Below, piece after piece: positions 6,811-8,315 of a stretch of 8,315 bases of DNA. Source of the stretch: Deltaproteobacteria bacterium (GTDB lineage Bacteria > Desulfobacterota_B > Binatia > Binatales > Binataceae); NCBI GenBank assembly GCA_021827465.1, contig JAKAVX010000088.1, positions 1 through 8,315 on the forward strand, written 5' to 3'. Each line of letters begins with the position of its first letter. The stretch's first letter is position 1. The notes beneath the pieces were generated by a model. The model was not told the origin of the DNA. It searched no databases and saw only the letters and a program-made list of their open reading frames with translations. Both the position numbers and the translations under genes were made by a program.

Positions 6811-6832
6811 GTGGGCTTGTGCCCACTTTTTT
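6811..6832 (+). terminator. Terminator-like hairpin in the rimP leader (probable attenuator)
   Basis: The stem GTGGGC (6811-6816) pairs with GCCCAC (6821-6826) around the loop TTGT, and six Ts follow. It stands about 80 nt before rimP with no trusted plus-strand gene ahead of it, so it is more likely an attenuator in the operon leader than the end of a gene. Short hairpins of this kind, GGGC then GCCC with a U-tract, are a known feature before rimP-nusA-infB operons in several Proteobacteria, and in E. coli NusA autoregulates this operon. The assignment here rests on position and shape. Confidence 0.72.
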
Positions 6833-6911
6833 GTTGGTTTGACTTGATGAGTATTCCGGCGCGCGGCCGCTGTCGAACCTTGCCGGGCGGAAAAGGCGGC
6901 GGCCGGGGGCT

Positions 6912-7403
6912 TTGCCGGTGTTAGTGCTGACGCTGAATCCGGTCGCTCGCAAAGTGATGGATTTGCTCGATCCTCACGTCGAGCGCCAGGGGTACGAGCT
7001 GGTCTTCGTGGAGTTCCGCAAGGGCGCCCGAAGCTCGTTGCTTAGGCTTTTGGTGGACAGGCCCGAGGGCGGGATCAGCCTGAACGACCTCGAACGGTTG
7101 AGCCACATTTTGAGCGACCTTTTAGATGTGTACGATCCGGTCGAGGGACGTTACACGCTGGAGGTGGCCTCGCCGGGGATTAACCGGCCACTGGCGAAGC
7201 TGGAGCACTTCGAGGCTCATCGCGAGCATCGCGTGCGGGTCAGGCTGCTCGCCGCTCGCGACGGACAGAAGACGTTGCTTGGGACGCTGGTCTCGGTGAG
7301 CCCGGACGGTATCGAGATCGAAGACGAGATCAGCAGGAAGCGTCAGACGGTCGGATTTGGTGAGATACAAGGGGCACATTACGAACACAACTTTGATGAC
7401 TGA
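6912..7403 (+). CDS. rimP: Ribosome maturation factor RimP
   Basis: RimP binds the free 30S subunit and is needed for late maturation of the small ribosomal subunit. The protein is up to 163 aa, near the usual length of about 150. Hallmarks are GYELVFVEF (residues 27-35), LRLLVD (44-49), the DLERLSHILSDLLD helix (59-72) and the signature EVASPGINRPL (84-94), followed by the SH3-like C-terminal domain ending in GEIQGAHYEHNFDD. The start is uncertain: TTG 6912, GTG 6918 and GTG 6924 are all in frame and give a normal N-terminal helix, while ATG 6957 would cut into it. GGGGG at 6905-6909 is the only ribosome-site-like stretch and favours GTG 6918, eight nt downstream. The order rimP-nusA is the widely conserved operon arrangement, with infB expected to follow. 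Confidence 0.95.
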   Translation: MPVLVLTLNPVARKVMDLLDPHVERQGYELVFVEFRKGARSSLLRLLVDRPEGGISLNDLERLSHILSDLLDVYDPVEGRYTLEVASPGINRPLAKLEHFEAHREHRVRVRLLAARDGQKTLLGTLVSVSPDGIEIEDEISRKRQTVGFGEIQGAHYEHNFDD

Positions 7404-7478
7404 GGCTGCGCCGCAGACGGCCGTAAAGCGGGGTGATTTTCGCCCTTGTCGCGGCGTTGACCAGCCCGGGGAGGTGGT

Positions 7479-8315
7479 ATGCAGGTTGATCTGAACCGGG
7501 TCATCGAACAGGTTTCCAAGGAAAAAGGGATCGACAAGGCTATCGTTATCAACGCAGTCGAGGAGATGATGCACTCGGCTGCGCGGCGCACTTTTGGGCC
7601 CGAGCGCCGGATCGAGTCGCGTTTCAATACCGAGCTTGGCGAGATCGAGTTGTTCGAGATCAAAACGGTCGTCGAGCAGATTTCGAATTCCCTTTCCGAG
7701 GCGACCCTCGAACAGGCTCGCTCCAAGTACGATCCCGACGCGCAGGTCGGCGACGAGATTCTGATCAAGCTCGATACGGCCACGATGGGGCGAATCGCCG
7801 CCCAGGCCGCCAAGCAGAATCTCATCCAGCACATACGTGACGCCGAGCGAAAACAGATATATAATGAATTCAAAGATCGGCGGGGGGAAATTGTCTCAGG
7901 CATAGTTCAGCGCTTCGAGCGCAAGAATATGATCGTCAACCTCGGACGCACCGAGGCGATCCTTCCTGAAAAAGAGCAGATTCCACACGAACGCTACCGC
8001 CAGGGCGACAGAATTCGCGCGCTTATCACCGAGGTCGATCTGAGCGAGAAGGGCCTTTCCATCGTCCTGTCGCGCACCTCCAACGAATTCCTGATTAAGC
8101 TATTCGAGCAGGAAGTGCCGGAGATGTACGAAGGAATCGTGGAAATCCGCCAGTGCGCCCGCGAGCCGGGCGGACGCGCCAAGGTCGCGGTCTACTCCAA
8201 GGATAGCGACGTTGACCCGGTCGGCGCGTGCGTCGGCATGAAGGGCACCCGGGTGCAGTCGGTGGTCCAGGAGTTGCGCGGCGAGAAAATCGATATCGTG
8301 CCGTGGACCGACGAC
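7479..8315 (+). CDS. nusA: Transcription termination/antitermination factor NusA (N-terminal part, runs off window)
   Basis: The first 279 codons of NusA are present and the frame is still open at the last base. It begins MQVDLNRVIEQVSKEKGID, the RNA-polymerase-binding N-terminal domain (about residues 1-125). An S1 RNA-binding domain follows from GEIVSGIVQRF at residue 136 to about 202 (LSIVLSRT). The first KH domain carries DPVGACVGMKGTRVQ, whose G-x-x-G loop is G253-M-K-G256, and continues ELRGEKIDIVPW. NusA binds elongating RNA polymerase, promotes pausing and hairpin-dependent termination, and takes part in antitermination. KH2 and any acidic C-terminal repeats lie beyond the window. The start is set by GGAGG at 7470-7474, four nt before the ATG, which is a strong site at a slightly short distance. 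The 75-nt gap from rimP contains no terminator, which fits one operon. Confidence 0.97.
   Translation, partial: MQVDLNRVIEQVSKEKGIDKAIVINAVEEMMHSAARRTFGPERRIESRFNTELGEIELFEIKTVVEQISNSLSEATLEQARSKYDPDAQVGDEILIKLDTATMGRIAAQAAKQNLIQHIRDAERKQIYNEFKDRRGEIVSGIVQRFERKNMIVNLGRTEAILPEKEQIPHERYRQGDRIRALITEVDLSEKGLSIVLSRTSNEFLIKLFEQEVPEMYEGIVEIRQCAREPGGRAKVAVYSKDSDVDPVGACVGMKGTRVQSVVQELRGEKIDIVPWTDD

Larger units (their letters stand above)
6512..6911. other. Gene-poor leader region upstream of rimP
   Basis: About 400 nt hold no gene I trust. The notable contents, on the plus strand in order, are an extended -10 promoter-like site, a weak A/T-rich hairpin with six Ts at 6717-6758, a 6-bp hairpin CGGCTT/AAGCCG at 6769-6786, and the terminator-like hairpin at 6811-6832. 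An open minus-strand frame at 6520-6729 reads through (with residues DPPDPWFVDFDRLSRNQSS) but has mediocre codon use and no ribosome site. The region is best seen as the 5' leader of rimP-nusA, possibly overlapping a broken small gene on the other strand. Confidence 0.5.

Overview
The window is a GC-rich bacterial chromosome segment with mostly housekeeping content. The gene set is a split MaoC/HadAB-type dehydratase pair, a GH57 protein with the DUF3536 signature, acetyl-CoA synthetase, and the rimP-nusA start of a transcription/translation operon. It suits an uncultured soil or sediment lineage near the old Deltaproteobacteria, for example Binatota or a Desulfobacterota relative. That placement is an inference from gene content and composition; nothing in the window fixes it.

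Layout. (1) Positions 1-124 hold a possible terminator of an upstream gene and the leader of the next operon. (2) 125-1044, plus strand: two small hot-dog-fold proteins, a FAS1-like dehydratase N-type subunit and a MaoC-type catalytic subunit. They most likely form a heterodimeric (R)-enoyl thioester hydratase/dehydratase. (3) 1013-2426, minus strand: a somewhat AT-richer island encoding a PD-(D/E)XK (PDDEXK_4-like) nuclease in two overlapping frames, 261 aa and 216 aa. Its 3' end overlaps the dehydratase gene tail to tail. (4) 2427-2801: gene-free, with two GC hairpins. (5) 2802-6221, plus strand: GH57/DUF3536 protein and acetyl-CoA synthetase, 6 nt apart, ending at a strong bidirectional terminator. 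(6) 6290-6911: a possible small minus-strand gene converging on that terminator, then a gene-poor region with a candidate promoter and two hairpin/T-tract elements. (7) 6912-8315, plus strand: rimP and the first 279 codons of nusA, which runs off the end.

How the genes fit together. The dehydratases and acetyl-CoA synthetase belong to acyl-CoA metabolism, and the GH57 protein probably acts on an alpha-glucan. The hairpin before rimP looks like the leader attenuator expected for a NusA-controlled operon. The least ordinary element is the split nuclease. It is a lone PD-(D/E)XK protein with no methyltransferase or other recognisable defence partner in view, so it may be a decayed or split solitary nuclease, but I cannot show that it is a defence system. 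I found no transposase, integrase, CRISPR array, tRNA or rRNA.
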